Notes: a model not told the origin generated them from the letters alone. Counted from the stretch's first letter, positions 1 to 8,766 are shown. The stretch: DNA of 11,286 nucleotides from an uncultured Clostridium sp. (GCF_934754915.1 NZ_CAKVKB010000108.1:1-11286), one strand, 5' to 3'. Made by a program: numbers and translations.

Positions 1-84
1 CATCTAAAATGATATAAAGTTTGATTGCTATAAATTATCAGATGTACATTAGAATAGATTAGAATTCAGAATAGTTTAATAAAT

Positions 85-114
85 TTAACAGGCTTTTTAA
101 ACAAGTCTTATAAT
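85..114 (+). promoter_or_regulatory. Promoter of the fructose operon
   Basis: A -35-like TTAACA (85-90) and a perfect -10 TATAAT (109-114) are separated by 18 bp. This predicts transcription from about 121 and a leader of roughly 125 nt before fruR. No better promoter was seen closer to the gene: a second TATAAT at 223-228 sits almost on the ribosome binding site. The 84 bases upstream are AT-rich and hold no gene or structure that I can support. Confidence 0.6.
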
Positions 115-116
115 AG

Positions 117-145
117 AAAAAGAACAAAAAACAATCAAAAACAAT
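117..145 (+). promoter_or_regulatory. Phased direct repeats, probable FruR operator
   Basis: AAAAACAAT occurs perfectly at 127-135 and 137-145, exactly 10 bp apart. A degenerate copy (AAAAAGAAC, 7 of 9 matching) at 117-125 keeps the same period. Another near copy, AAAAGCAAT, lies at 158-166, two turns further on. The array starts at the predicted transcription start, so a bound protein would block the promoter. DeoR-family regulators commonly use short direct repeats, and the first gene of the operon encodes one. Assigning these repeats to FruR is inference; the AT-rich background lowers their significance. Confidence 0.45.
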
Positions 146-245
146 TATAAACTTTAAAAAAGCAATAAAAAAATGAAAGATTTTGAAAGAAAATGATTGA
201 ATTATTTTAAAAAATGTTATATTATAATATCAAGGAGTGGTGATA

Positions 246-989
246 ATGTTTACAGAAGAAAGATATAATATCATTCTTAATGAATTAAAAGCCAAAGGAA
301 TTGTTTCAGTAACTGAATTAGTGAAAATCCTTAATGCATCAGAATCAACAGTAAGAAGAGATTTAAATGCACTAAATAATGATGGAAAACTCAAAAAGAT
401 TCATGGAGGAGCAATTTCAATCGGCGATAACACTTCTAAACATGATTATAAAGTTAATTTAAGAAAAACTTTAAATACAGAAGAAAAAGTACAGATTGCA
501 AAATATGCAGCAGGACTTATAGAAGATGGTGATGTTGTATATATAGATGCAGGTACTACAACTGAAGAAATGATTGATTTTATAGAGGCGAAGGATATAT
601 TGGTAGTGACTAATGGCATAGTTCATGCTAAGAAAGTTCTTGAAAAAGGGATAAGAGTTATCATTTTAGGAGGAGAGGTGAAAGAATCCACAGAAGCTAT
701 AGTTGGAAGCAATGCTGTAGATGATCTTAAGAAATATAATTTTTCAAAAGGTTTCTTTGGAACAAATGGAGTCAGTAATAAAAATGGATATACCACTCCG
801 GATATAAATGAAGCAATGGTAAAAAGAGAAGCAATAACAAGATGTATAAAGTCTTATATTCTTGCTGATGAATCAAAACTTGAAGAGGTAAGTTTTATAA
901 CTTTCGCAGATATAAGTGATTCCATATTAATAACAAGTCAGACAAATGGGAATAGTAATTATGATACAAAAGTGATAGGAGTGAAATAA
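246..989 (+). CDS. fruR: DeoR-family transcriptional repressor of the fructose operon
   Basis: This is a cytoplasmic DNA-binding regulator of 247 aa, the usual DeoR length. The N-terminal winged helix-turn-helix spans about residues 1-56, with recognition helix SESTVRRDLNAL at 32-43 followed by the typical KIHGGA at 51-56. The C-terminal DeoRC sensor domain shows DAGTTT (101-106), VTNG (121-124), LGGEV (141-145), the GTNGV region (172-176) and ILADESK (205-211), the pattern that binds a sugar phosphate. I chose ATG 246 because AAGGAG (232-236 region) lies 8-9 nt upstream; the GTG codons at 237 and 240 overlap that site. The stop is 1 nt before fruK, so the two are co-transcribed. Position at the head of a fruK-fruA operon makes it the likely local repressor, with fructose-1-phosphate the probable inducer (inference from the family). 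Confidence 0.93.
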   Translation: MFTEERYNIILNELKAKGIVSVTELVKILNASESTVRRDLNALNNDGKLKKIHGGAISIGDNTSKHDYKVNLRKTLNTEEKVQIAKYAAGLIEDGDVVYIDAGTTTEEMIDFIEAKDILVVTNGIVHAKKVLEKGIRVIILGGEVKESTEAIVGSNAVDDLKKYNFSKGFFGTNGVSNKNGYTTPDINEAMVKREAITRCIKSYILADESKLEEVSFITFADISDSILITSQTNGNSNYDTKVIGVK

Positions 990-990
990 T

Positions 991-1896
991 ATGATTAATA
1001 CTATAACTTTAAATCCTTCATTAGATTATGTTGTAAAAGTTGATAATTTTAAAGCAAATACATTAAATAGAATCAACAGTGAACAGGTTTATGCAGGGGG
1101 AAAGGGAATTAATGTTTCAATAGTTTTGCAGAATTTAGGAGTTGATAATACTGCATTAGGTTATATAGCAGGATTTACAGGTGATGAAATTTTAAGGCAG
1201 GTAAAAGAACATGGTGTTGACTGTGATTTTGTAAAACTTGATAATGGAATGTCAAGAATAAATGTAAAACTTAAGAGTGATGGAGAAACTGAAATAAATG
1301 GTGCAGGACCTGATATAACAGAAAAAGACCTTGAATCTCTTTATGAAAAGGTAAGCAAACTAAAAAAAGGTGATTTTCTTATACTTTCAGGAAGTATTCC
1401 AAAGAGTGTTCCAGATGATATATATGAAAGGATTATGAAAAATCTTTTAGATAAAGAAGTTGAGTTCATTGTGGATGCAACTAAAGATTTATTATTAAAT
1501 GTATTAAAATACAGGCCATTTTTAATTAAGCCCAATCATCATGAATTAGCAGAAATATTTGATGTAGAACTGAAAGATGATAAAGACATAATAAAATATG
1601 GAAAGAAAATGCAGGAAATGGGAGCTAAAAATGTTCTTATATCAATGGCTGGTGATGGTGCAATACTAATTCCTGAAAATGGTAATTATATAAAGAGAGA
1701 AGTTCCAAAAGGAACACTTAAAAATTCAGTTGGTGCAGGAGATTCAATGGTTGCTGGATTCCTATGGGGATATCTTAAAAATAAAAACTTAGATGAAGCT
1801 TTTAAAATGGGAATTGCAACAGGAAGTGCCAGTGCATTCTCAGAAGAACTTGCAACAAAAGAAGAAGTAGAAAATCTGTTATTACAGATGAAATAG
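991..1896 (+). CDS. fruK: 1-phosphofructokinase
   Basis: FruK phosphorylates fructose-1-phosphate with ATP to fructose-1,6-bisphosphate in the cytoplasm, feeding PTS-imported fructose into glycolysis. The 301-aa product is full length for the PfkB/ribokinase-like family. Visible motifs are the N-terminal TLNPSLDYVV substrate region (6-15), the PfkB signature GGKGIN (36-41), SGSIP (133-137), KPNHHEL (180-186) and the nucleotide/anion-hole motif GAGDS (248-252) with probable catalytic base Asp251. AGGAGTG (977-983) provides the ribosome binding site inside the end of fruR, and ATG follows the fruR stop by 1 nt. Tagatose-6-phosphate kinase (LacC) is the closest alternative, but the flanking fructose-type PTS permease favours FruK. 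An ATCTGT/ACAGAT mini-hairpin occurs in the last codons (1874-1889). Confidence 0.94.
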   Translation: MINTITLNPSLDYVVKVDNFKANTLNRINSEQVYAGGKGINVSIVLQNLGVDNTALGYIAGFTGDEILRQVKEHGVDCDFVKLDNGMSRINVKLKSDGETEINGAGPDITEKDLESLYEKVSKLKKGDFLILSGSIPKSVPDDIYERIMKNLLDKEVEFIVDATKDLLLNVLKYRPFLIKPNHHELAEIFDVELKDDKDIIKYGKKMQEMGAKNVLISMAGDGAILIPENGNYIKREVPKGTLKNSVGAGDSMVAGFLWGYLKNKNLDEAFKMGIATGSASAFSEELATKEEVENLLLQMK

Positions 1897-1940
1897 AAAA
1901 TATAAAAACTAAGCCAGAGTTTGCTTAAATGAAGTTTATG

Positions 1941-2010
1941 CCAATACACTTAACTGATTTTAAATGAAATATTTAATATATTCATATTTGAGTATCAGTT
2001 GAAATATTGG
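1941..2010 (+). promoter_or_regulatory. Long imperfect hairpin in the fruK-fruA gap
   Basis: The 180-nt gap between fruK and fruA contains nested inverted repeats: CCAATA (1941-1946) with TATTGG (2005-2010), AACTGAT (1952-1958) with ATCAGTT (1994-2000), and ATGAA (1964-1968) with TTCAT (1981-1985). Together they fold a 70-nt segment into one interrupted stem. It has no following T-run, so it is not an obvious terminator. It could stabilise or process the mRNA, or tune fruA expression relative to fruK; the function is inference. I found no convincing separate fruA promoter in this gap. Confidence 0.5.
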
Positions 2011-2076
2011 TATAGATTAAAGTAAAAAAGTAAACCTTATCATATATGAAATTTATTAGTAAGAGGAGGAATTAAA

Positions 2077-3999
2077 ATGAGAATTATTGATTTATTACAT
2101 GAACAGGGAATGAATCTTGATATTAAACCAAATTCTAAAGCTGAATGCATAGATATTCTTGTAGACCTTATGGATAAGACAGGAAATTTAAATGATAAGG
2201 AAGAATATAAAAAAGCTATACTTGCAAGAGAAGAATTGAGTACAACAGGTATAGGTGATGGAATTGCAATACCTCATGGAAAAACAAAAGCAGTTAAAAG
2301 GGCAAGTCTTGCAGCAGGAGTATGCAAAAATGGTGTTGATTATGATTCGTTAGACGGAATGCCAGCAAATTTATTCTTTATGATAGCTGTTCCTGATAAC
2401 AGTGATAATCTTCATCTGGAAGTTTTAGCACGTCTTTCAACTATATTAATGGATGGGGAATTTAGAGAAAAATTAATAAACTGTAATGATAAAAAGGAAT
2501 TTTTGAAATTAATAGATGAAAAAGAAGCAGAAAAGTTTCCGGAAGAACCAAGAGAAGAAGCTAAACCGGCAGAAGGTTCTTATAGAGTATTGGCAGTAAC
2601 AGCATGTCCGACAGGAATTGCTCATACTTACATGGCTGCTGAAAGCCTAGAAAATAAAGGTAAAGAAATGGGAGTTACAATAAAGGTTGAAACAAATGGT
2701 TCTGGAGGAGCTAAAAATGTTTTGACTAAAGAAGAAATTGAAAAAGCTGAATGTATTATAATTGCAGCTGATAAAAATGTTGAAATGGCAAGATTTGATG
2801 GAAAAAAAGTAATAAAGACAAAAGTTGCAGATGGAATTCATAAAGCAGAAGAACTTATAAATAGGGCAGTAAGTGGTGATGCTCATGTTTATCATCATTC
2901 AGGAGGAGCTTCTGAATCTTCTGATGATTCTGATGATGAAAGTATTGGACGTCAGATATATAAGCATTTAATGAATGGTGTATCACATATGCTTCCATTT
3001 GTTATTGGAGGAGGTATATTAATTGCTTTAGCATTTCTTTTAGATGATTATAATATAAATCCAAGCAATTTTGGTAAAAATACACCTATAGCGGCTTTGA
3101 TTAAGACAATAGGAGAAAATGCTTTTGGTTTTATGCTTCCTATACTGGCTGGATTTATTGCAATGAGTATTGCTGACAGACCAGGTCTTGCAGTAGGTTT
3201 TGTAGGTGGAGCTTTAGCAAATGCAGGTACTACATATTCAAGTGCTTTTGATTCAAGCATTTCACCAATAAGCGGTGGTTTCTTAGGTGCATTGTTTGCA
3301 GGATTTGCAGCAGGTTACTTAGTTCTTGGACTTAAGAAAGTATTTGATTTACTCCCAGATGCTTTAGATGGATTAAAACCAACATTATTATATCCATTCT
3401 TTGGCATAGGATTAATTGGTATAATAATGATAATTGTAAATCCACTCTTTGGTTCTATAAATCTCGGAATTACTGGAATTCTTAATTCAATGGGCGGAAC
3501 AAGCAAGGTACTTTTAGGAATAGTTGTAGCTGGAATGATGGCTATTGACATGGGTGGTCCTTTCAATAAAGCAGCTTATGTATTTGGTACAGCTTCACTT
3601 GCTTCAGGAAATTATGAAGTTATGGCAGCAGTTATGGCTGGAGGTATGGTTCCTCCTCTTGCAATTGCACTTGCTACTACATTCTTTGGAAATAGATTTA
3701 CTGAAAATGAAAGAAAATCAGGTATTACAAATTATGTAATGGGATTATCATTCATAACAGAAGGTGCAATTCCATTTGCAGCAGCAGATCCATTAAGGGT
3801 TATTCCTGCATGTGTTGTTGGTTCAGCAACAGCTGGTGCAATTTCAATGATATTCAATTGTACCTTAATGGCACCTCATGGTGGTATATTTGTAGTTCCT
3901 GTTATAGGAAATCCATTAATGTATATTTTAGCAGTTGCTATTGGAGCAGTTATCGGAATGCTGCTTCTTGCAGTATTAAAAAAGCCAATTGAAAAATAA
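2077..3999 (+). CDS. fruA: PTS fructose permease, fused EIIA-EIIB-EIIC
   Basis: This membrane permease imports fructose and phosphorylates it to fructose-1-phosphate, taking phosphate from HPr. The 640 aa hold three domains in order. EIIA is at about 1-148, with phosphorylatable His67 in AIPHGK. EIIB is at about 169-265, with Cys177 in TACPTGIAHT. A His/Ser/Asp-rich linker spans about 268-290. The EIIC membrane domain runs from about 295 to 635 and includes GGPFNKAAY (493-501) and ITEGAIPFA (560-568), the hallmarks of the fructose family. Length and order match fused FruA proteins of Firmicutes. AGAGGAGGA (2062-2070) supplies a strong ribosome binding site 6 nt before ATG. It lies downstream of fruR-fruK, probably on the same transcript, and ends at a strong terminator. 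A mannose- or 2-O-mannosylglycerate-type member is possible, but the 1-phosphofructokinase neighbour argues for fructose. Confidence 0.95.
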   Translation: MRIIDLLHEQGMNLDIKPNSKAECIDILVDLMDKTGNLNDKEEYKKAILAREELSTTGIGDGIAIPHGKTKAVKRASLAAGVCKNGVDYDSLDGMPANLFFMIAVPDNSDNLHLEVLARLSTILMDGEFREKLINCNDKKEFLKLIDEKEAEKFPEEPREEAKPAEGSYRVLAVTACPTGIAHTYMAAESLENKGKEMGVTIKVETNGSGGAKNVLTKEEIEKAECIIIAADKNVEMARFDGKKVIKTKVADGIHKAEELINRAVSGDAHVYHHSGGASESSDDSDDESIGRQIYKHLMNGVSHMLPFVIGGGILIALAFLLDDYNINPSNFGKNTPIAALIKTIGENAFGFMLPILAGFIAMSIADRPGLAVGFVGGALANAGTTYSSAFDSSISPISGGFLGALFAGFAAGYLVLGLKKVFDLLPDALDGLKPTLLYPFFGIGLIGIIMIIVNPLFGSINLGITGILNSMGGTSKVLLGIVVAGMMAIDMGGPFNKAAYVFGTASLASGNYEVMAAVMAGGMVPPLAIALATTFFGNRFTENERKSGITNYVMGLSFITEGAIPFAAADPLRVIPACVVGSATAGAISMIFNCTLMAPHGGIFVVPVIGNPLMYILAVAIGAVIGMLLLAVLKKPIEK

Positions 4000-4040
4000 T
4001 AAGCTAACACAAATCTTTTTAAATAAATATATAATAATAC

Positions 4041-4090
4041 AAAAAATACTGTATTAGAGGATTTTAAATTCCTCTGATACAGTATTTTTT
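4041..4090. terminator. Bidirectional terminator between fruA and focA
   Basis: AATACTGTAT (4045-4054 region) pairs with ATACAGTATT, extended by AGAGGA against TCCTCT across a T:G wobble and a loop of about 8 nt. An A-run (4041-4046) lies on the left and a T-run (4085-4090) on the right, so the stem is followed by U residues when read from either strand. It sits between the convergent ends of fruA and the focA-like gene and can terminate both. Confidence 0.9.
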
Positions 4091-4138
4091 TACAGACTAT
4101 ATTTCTGAAGAAATTCTGGATACATTTAGCTGAATATA

Positions 4139-4900
4139 TCAGCCATCTATACTTGTGAATTTTAATATTCCTCCAAGAAATATTCCGCCTCCAATGATAT
4201 TTCCTGTAACAGCCCATAAAATGTTATTCAATGCTAGTGCTAAATTAAATGAATCTAATGAAAAGCCTGCAATTGAGAATATTGCAATATTAGCAATACT
4301 ATGTTCAAATCCTGCTACAACAAATGTGAATACACAGAAGAACATTAAAAGTGCTTTTCCAAATTCACTTTTAAGTTTTATTCCTGAAAAAACAGCAAGA
4401 CAAACACTGAAGTTACATAAAATTCCTCTTAGAATAACCTGAATAGGGGAAAGCTCCATCTTTGCCTGTACAATTGGTTCTAAATAAGGTTTTAATATTG
4501 ATAATGAAGCACCGCTTTTTACAAATATATATGCAAAGAATATTATTCCTAATGCATTACCTAAAAGTGAATATATCCATACTCTCAAAGTTGAATAGAT
4601 AGATGCTTTTTTATCAAGAAGACCTGTGAACATTACAAAATTATTTCCAGTAAATAATTCTCCATTGAAAAATACAATTGCAATAATTGCAAAACAAAAC
4701 AGTGCTGAACAGCTTATTTTTGCAAATTCAGGATAATTTGGAGCAAGTATTGCTCCATTTGTGTATGAAAGCACTGTTGCAAGAAAAAGAAGGATGCCTG
4801 TAAAAGCTGAGCGTCCTAAATATACCAATGGTTTGTCCTTTGAAAGGACTGATTTGTTTTCAGCCATAGTTGTGACTGTGTTTAAATCGCTATAATACAT
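4139..4900 (-). CDS. focA: Formate/nitrite transporter family channel (FocA-like)
   Basis: This is an inner-membrane FNT-family channel that moves small monovalent anions such as formate or nitrite, and forms a pentamer in known members. The 253 aa contain six hydrophobic segments at about 30-52, 62-85, 107-128, 155-176, 183-206 and 223-246. Family motifs are NGELFTGNN (79-87), RGILCNF (158-164), AGFEHSIAN (196-204) with the conserved pore His200, and VTGNIIGGG (231-239). An AGAGG site (4909-4913 on this strand) lies 8 nt before the ATG. The gene diverges from PFOR and converges on fruA, so it is probably monocistronic. No pyruvate formate-lyase or formate dehydrogenase gene is visible next to it, so the substrate (formate or nitrite) cannot be fixed from context. 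It is somewhat shorter than E. coli FocA, mostly at the termini. Confidence 0.9.
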   Translation of the reverse strand: MYYSDLNTVTTMAENKSVLSKDKPLVYLGRSAFTGILLFLATVLSYTNGAILAPNYPEFAKISCSALFCFAIIAIVFFNGELFTGNNFVMFTGLLDKKASIYSTLRVWIYSLLGNALGIIFFAYIFVKSGASLSILKPYLEPIVQAKMELSPIQVILRGILCNFSVCLAVFSGIKLKSEFGKALLMFFCVFTFVVAGFEHSIANIAIFSIAGFSLDSFNLALALNNILWAVTGNIIGGGIFLGGILKFTSIDG

Positions 4901-5230
4901 TATTTTTACCTCTATTACTAAATTTTATTTTACACATGATACCCATAATTAATTTTAATAATAGAATTGTAGACACTTTAGGAAGTTCAGTATATATTAT
5001 ACAGGATAAATTTAGAATGTAAATCATCATATTGATAAAAATATATACTTTTAAAAATACAAATTATATTTAAACATGAATTTTGAAGAAAATGGATGGG
5101 TGTAGGAAAAATTAGTATGGTCATATACAATTAAAAAAGAAAAAAATAAGTACATAATATAAGCTGAAGCTGTAAAGAATAAGAATTATGAAAGTTTAAG
5201 TTATTCTAATTTAGAAAATGAGGGATTAAC
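4901..5230. other. Divergent intergenic region focA / PFOR
   Basis: These 330 bp hold no gene that I can support. They contain the focA-side promoter (4996-5023), a G-rich patch at 5094-5106, and a small inverted repeat AGAATAA (5176-5182) / TTATTCT (5201-5207) just upstream of PFOR. GAGGG (5220-5224) is the PFOR ribosome binding site, 6 nt before its ATG. I found no convincing -35/-10 pair for PFOR and no clear Rex-type TTGTTAA-N4-TTAACAA operator, although PFOR must be transcribed from within this gap. Confidence 0.6.
4996..5023 (-). promoter_or_regulatory. Probable promoter of the focA-like gene
   Basis: Read on the minus strand, TTTACA (5023-5018) and TATAAT (5001-4996) are separated by 16 bp. 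This places transcription start near 4989 and gives a leader of about 90 nt. The match is good but AT-rich sequence produces such pairs by chance. Confidence 0.45.
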
Positions 5231-8200
5231 ATGAGAAAGACAAAAACAATGGATGGTAATACTGCAGCAGCATATGTTTCATATGCATTTACTGAAGTTG
5301 CAGCTATTTATCCTATAACACCTTCATCACCAATGGCTGAACATGTTGATGAATGGGTAGCTAAAGGAAAGAAAAATATATTTGGACAGCCAGTAAAGGT
5401 TGTTGAAATGCAGTCAGAAGCAGGAGCAGCTGGTGCAGTTCATGGTTCACTTCAAAGTGGGGTGCTTACATCCACATATACAGCATCTCAAGGTTTGCTT
5501 TTAATGTTGCCTAACATGTTTAAAATTGCAGGTGAACTTCTTCCATGTGTAATTCATGTAGCAGCAAGAGCAATTGCAGCATCATCTTTAAGTATATTTG
5601 GAGATCATCAGGATGTTATGGCAGCAAGAGGAACGGGTTTTGCAATGCTGTGTGAAGACAACGTTCAGGAAGTTATGGATTTATCACCAGTAGCGCATTT
5701 ATCTGCAATAAAAGGAAAAGTTCCTTTTTTAAATTTTTTTGATGGATTTCGTACATCTCATGAACTTCAAAAAATTGAAGTGCTGGAAAATGATGAACTT
5801 GCAGATCTGATTGATTACAGATCTCTTGAAGAATTTAGGAAAAGAGGATTAAATCCTAATCATCCAGTAACAAGGGGAACAGCTCAAAATCCAGACATAT
5901 ATTTTCAGACAAGAGAAGCAGTTAATGAATATTATGAAAAAATTCCAGAAATAGTTGAAGATTATATGGAGAAAATAAATAAACTTACAGGAAGAAATTA
6001 TCATTGTTTTGATTATTATGGAGCAGAAGATGCAGACAGAATAATAATTTCAATGGGAGCAGTAAATGATGTTATTGAAGAAACTGTAGATTTTTTAAAT
6101 AAAAATAAACAGAAGACAGGGGTTGTAAAAGTAAGACTTTATAGACCATTCTGTGCTGAAAGATTATTAAATGTAATTCCTAAAAGTGTAAAAAAAATTG
6201 CAGTATTAGACAGGACAAAAGAACCAGGTTCTATTGGAGAACCCTTATATTTAGATGTCATAAAAGCATTTTTCAATAAAAAGGATGCTCCATGCATTGT
6301 GGGAGGAAGATATGGTCTCGGTTCTAAAGATCCTACACCATCACATATTGCAGCTGTGTTTGATAATATTGCTTTAGATGAACCAAAGGACAGATTTACA
6401 CTTGGAATAACAGATGATGTAACAGAAACATCATTGAGGCCTATAGATATAAATGTAGTTCCTGATGGATGTACATCATGTAAATTCTGGGGGCTTGGTT
6501 CAGATGGTACGGTTGGTGCTAATAAGAGTGCAATTAAGATTATAGGGGATCATACAGATATGTATGCCCAGGGGTATTTTGACTATGATTCAAAAAAATC
6601 TGGAGGAATAACAATATCTTCTTTGAGATTTGGAAAAAATCCAATTAAATCTAGATATGAAATTGATAAAGCTGATTTTATTGCATGTCATAATCAAGCT
6701 TATGTATATAAATATGATGTGCTCAAGGGACTTAAAAAAGGAGGAGTATTTTTATTAAATACAATTTGGGATTGTGATGAACTTGAAGAAAAACTTCCAG
6801 CATCTATGAAGAGATATATTGCAGAAAATAATATAAATTTTTATGCAATAAATGCAGTCAAAATAGCTCAGGATATAGGACTCGGTGGAAGAATAAACAT
6901 GATAATGCAGTCTGCATTTTTTAAACTTACAGAAATTATTCCACTTGAAGATGCAGTGAAATATTTAAAAGAAGCAGTATCTTCTGTCTATGGCAGAAAA
7001 GGTGAAAACATTGTAAAGATGAATAATGATGCCATTGATAAAGGTATAGAGAAAATTATAAAGATTAAAATCCCTTCAGATTGGAAAAATGCAGTTGATG
7101 AAAATCATAAAACTGAAAATGATTTACCTGATTTTGTGAAAGACATTGTAATTCCTATGAATAAACTAAAAGGCGATAAACTTCCTGTATCTGCATTTAT
7201 AAATTCTAAAATGGAAGATGGAACTTTTGAACATGGAACAACAGCTTATGAAAAAAGAGGAATTGCTGTAAATGTACCAAAATGGATACCTGAAAGATGT
7301 ATTCAATGCAACCAGTGTTCATATGTATGTCCACATGCAACAATAAGACCATTTTTATTAACAGATAAAGAAAAAGAAAATGCACCAGTAGGATTTAAAT
7401 CTATAGAACCAAGGGGATTAAAAACTGAAGAAACATTAAACTACAGCATAGGAATTTCACCTCTTGACTGTACTGGATGTGGAAATTGTGCGCAAGTATG
7501 TCCAGCACCAGGAAAGGCACTAATAATGGAATCACAGGAAAGTCAGTATGACCAGATAGAAGTTTGGGATTATGATGTAAAGAAGGTTAAGAATAAAAAT
7601 CCTATGACTAAAACAACTGTAAAAGGAAGCCAGTTTGAAGTTCCATTTCTTCAATATAATGGGGCATGTGCAGGATGTGGTGAAACTCCATATGCAAAAC
7701 TTGTAACACAGCTTTTTGGTGATAAGATGATGATTGCAAATGCAACAGGATGCTCATCTATATGGGCAGCAAGTACACCAGCATCAGCATATTGTAAAAA
7801 TTCACAGGGACATGGACCAGCATGGGCAAATTCATTATTTGAAGATAATGCTGAATTTGGTCTTGGAATGTATTTGGGAGTGAAGACAATAAGAGAGAGG
7901 ATTGCAGAAAACATATGTCTTGCATTAAATGAAGATATTGATGATGATGTAAGGAAAGTGCTTAAAGATTATCTTGATAACATGGATGTTCTTGAAGGAA
8001 GTAGAGAACGTTCTGAAAAGTTAATTAAAGTTCTTGAGGAAGATAATAGTGAATTTTCAAAAATAATATTAAATGATAAGGAATTTTTTATGAAGAGATC
8101 ACAATGGATATTTGGAGGTGATGGATGGGCATATGATATTGGATATGGAGGGCTTGATCATGTTTTGGCATCCAATGAAAATGTAAATGTTCTTGTATTT

Positions 8201-8746
8201 GATACGGAAATATATTCAAATACAGGAGGACAGAGTTCAAAATCAACTCAGACATCAGCTGTTGCAAAATTTGCTGCATGCGGAAAACGTACAAAGAAAA
8301 AAGATCTTGGAATGATGGCAATGAGTTATGGTTATGTATATGTTGCACAAATAGCTATGGGTGCTGACAAAAACCAGACAATAAAAGCTCTTGTTGAAGC
8401 TGAAAATTATGATGGACCATCATTGATAATAGCTTATTCACCATGTATAAATCATGGAATAAAGATAGGAATGTCTAATTCACAGGAAGAAGAAAAAAAG
8501 GCAGTTGAGTGTGGATATTGGAACCTTTATAGATATAATCCTTCCTTATGTGGAAGCGGAAAAAATCCATTTTCATTAGATAGTAAAGATCCAAAGGGAG
8601 ATCTTAAAGAATTTTTAATGGGAGAAGTAAGATATTCATCACTTGCAAAGGTATTTCCAGAAGAAGCAGAAAAATTATTTGATAAAAATGAGAAGGATTC
8701 AAAAGACAGACTTGCAGTTTACAAGAGACTTGCAGGAAAGGAATAA
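5231..8746 (+). CDS. nifJ: Pyruvate:ferredoxin (flavodoxin) oxidoreductase, single-chain
   Basis: PFOR oxidises pyruvate with CoA to acetyl-CoA and CO2 and passes electrons to ferredoxin, the main pyruvate-oxidising step in clostridial fermentation; it is cytoplasmic. At 1171 aa it is full length. The N-terminal domain has YPITPSSP (27-34) with Thr30, Glu63 in MQSEAG and Arg113 in AARA, near the known substrate-site residues. The gamma-type domain lies at about 420-620. Two 4Fe-4S clusters use C690-x2-C693-x2-C696-x3-C700 and C747-x2-C750-x2-C753-x3-C757. The proximal cluster uses C813, C816, C841 and C1072, the same spacing that I recall for the Desulfovibrio africanus enzyme (one residue lower there). 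The TPP-binding motif begins at GGDGWAYD and runs on through YSNTGGQSS. All expected cofactor ligands are present, so the enzyme should be active. It is transcribed alone, followed by a long-loop hairpin. Confidence 0.97.
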   Translation: MRKTKTMDGNTAAAYVSYAFTEVAAIYPITPSSPMAEHVDEWVAKGKKNIFGQPVKVVEMQSEAGAAGAVHGSLQSGVLTSTYTASQGLLLMLPNMFKIAGELLPCVIHVAARAIAASSLSIFGDHQDVMAARGTGFAMLCEDNVQEVMDLSPVAHLSAIKGKVPFLNFFDGFRTSHELQKIEVLENDELADLIDYRSLEEFRKRGLNPNHPVTRGTAQNPDIYFQTREAVNEYYEKIPEIVEDYMEKINKLTGRNYHCFDYYGAEDADRIIISMGAVNDVIEETVDFLNKNKQKTGVVKVRLYRPFCAERLLNVIPKSVKKIAVLDRTKEPGSIGEPLYLDVIKAFFNKKDAPCIVGGRYGLGSKDPTPSHIAAVFDNIALDEPKDRFTLGITDDVTETSLRPIDINVVPDGCTSCKFWGLGSDGTVGANKSAIKIIGDHTDMYAQGYFDYDSKKSGGITISSLRFGKNPIKSRYEIDKADFIACHNQAYVYKYDVLKGLKKGGVFLLNTIWDCDELEEKLPASMKRYIAENNINFYAINAVKIAQDIGLGGRINMIMQSAFFKLTEIIPLEDAVKYLKEAVSSVYGRKGENIVKMNNDAIDKGIEKIIKIKIPSDWKNAVDENHKTENDLPDFVKDIVIPMNKLKGDKLPVSAFINSKMEDGTFEHGTTAYEKRGIAVNVPKWIPERCIQCNQCSYVCPHATIRPFLLTDKEKENAPVGFKSIEPRGLKTEETLNYSIGISPLDCTGCGNCAQVCPAPGKALIMESQESQYDQIEVWDYDVKKVKNKNPMTKTTVKGSQFEVPFLQYNGACAGCGETPYAKLVTQLFGDKMMIANATGCSSIWAASTPASAYCKNSQGHGPAWANSLFEDNAEFGLGMYLGVKTIRERIAENICLALNEDIDDDVRKVLKDYLDNMDVLEGSRERSEKLIKVLEEDNSEFSKIILNDKEFFMKRSQWIFGGDGWAYDIGYGGLDHVLASNENVNVLVFDTEIYSNTGGQSSKSTQTSAVAKFAACGKRTKKKDLGMMAMSYGYVYVAQIAMGADKNQTIKALVEAENYDGPSLIIAYSPCINHGIKIGMSNSQEEEKKAVECGYWNLYRYNPSLCGSGKNPFSLDSKDPKGDLKEFLMGEVRYSSLAKVFPEEAEKLFDKNEKDSKDRLAVYKRLAGKE

Positions 8747-8766
8747 AGTATTAATTTTATATTATT

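Noticed and set aside
183..228. Second fru promoter using TTGAAA or TTGAAT with TATAAT at 223-228
   Set aside because: Spacings are wrong (20 bp or more), and transcription would begin on the ribosome binding site.
3545..3992. Additional plus-strand ORFs inside fruA (3545-3739 and 3810-3992)
   Set aside because: They are out-of-frame shadows of the EIIC domain, rich in Leu/Cys/Trp/Ser, without start signals.
4901..5230. Rex (redox) operator upstream of PFOR
   Set aside because: Searched by eye for TTGTTAA-N4-TTAACAA-like sequence; nothing close was found.
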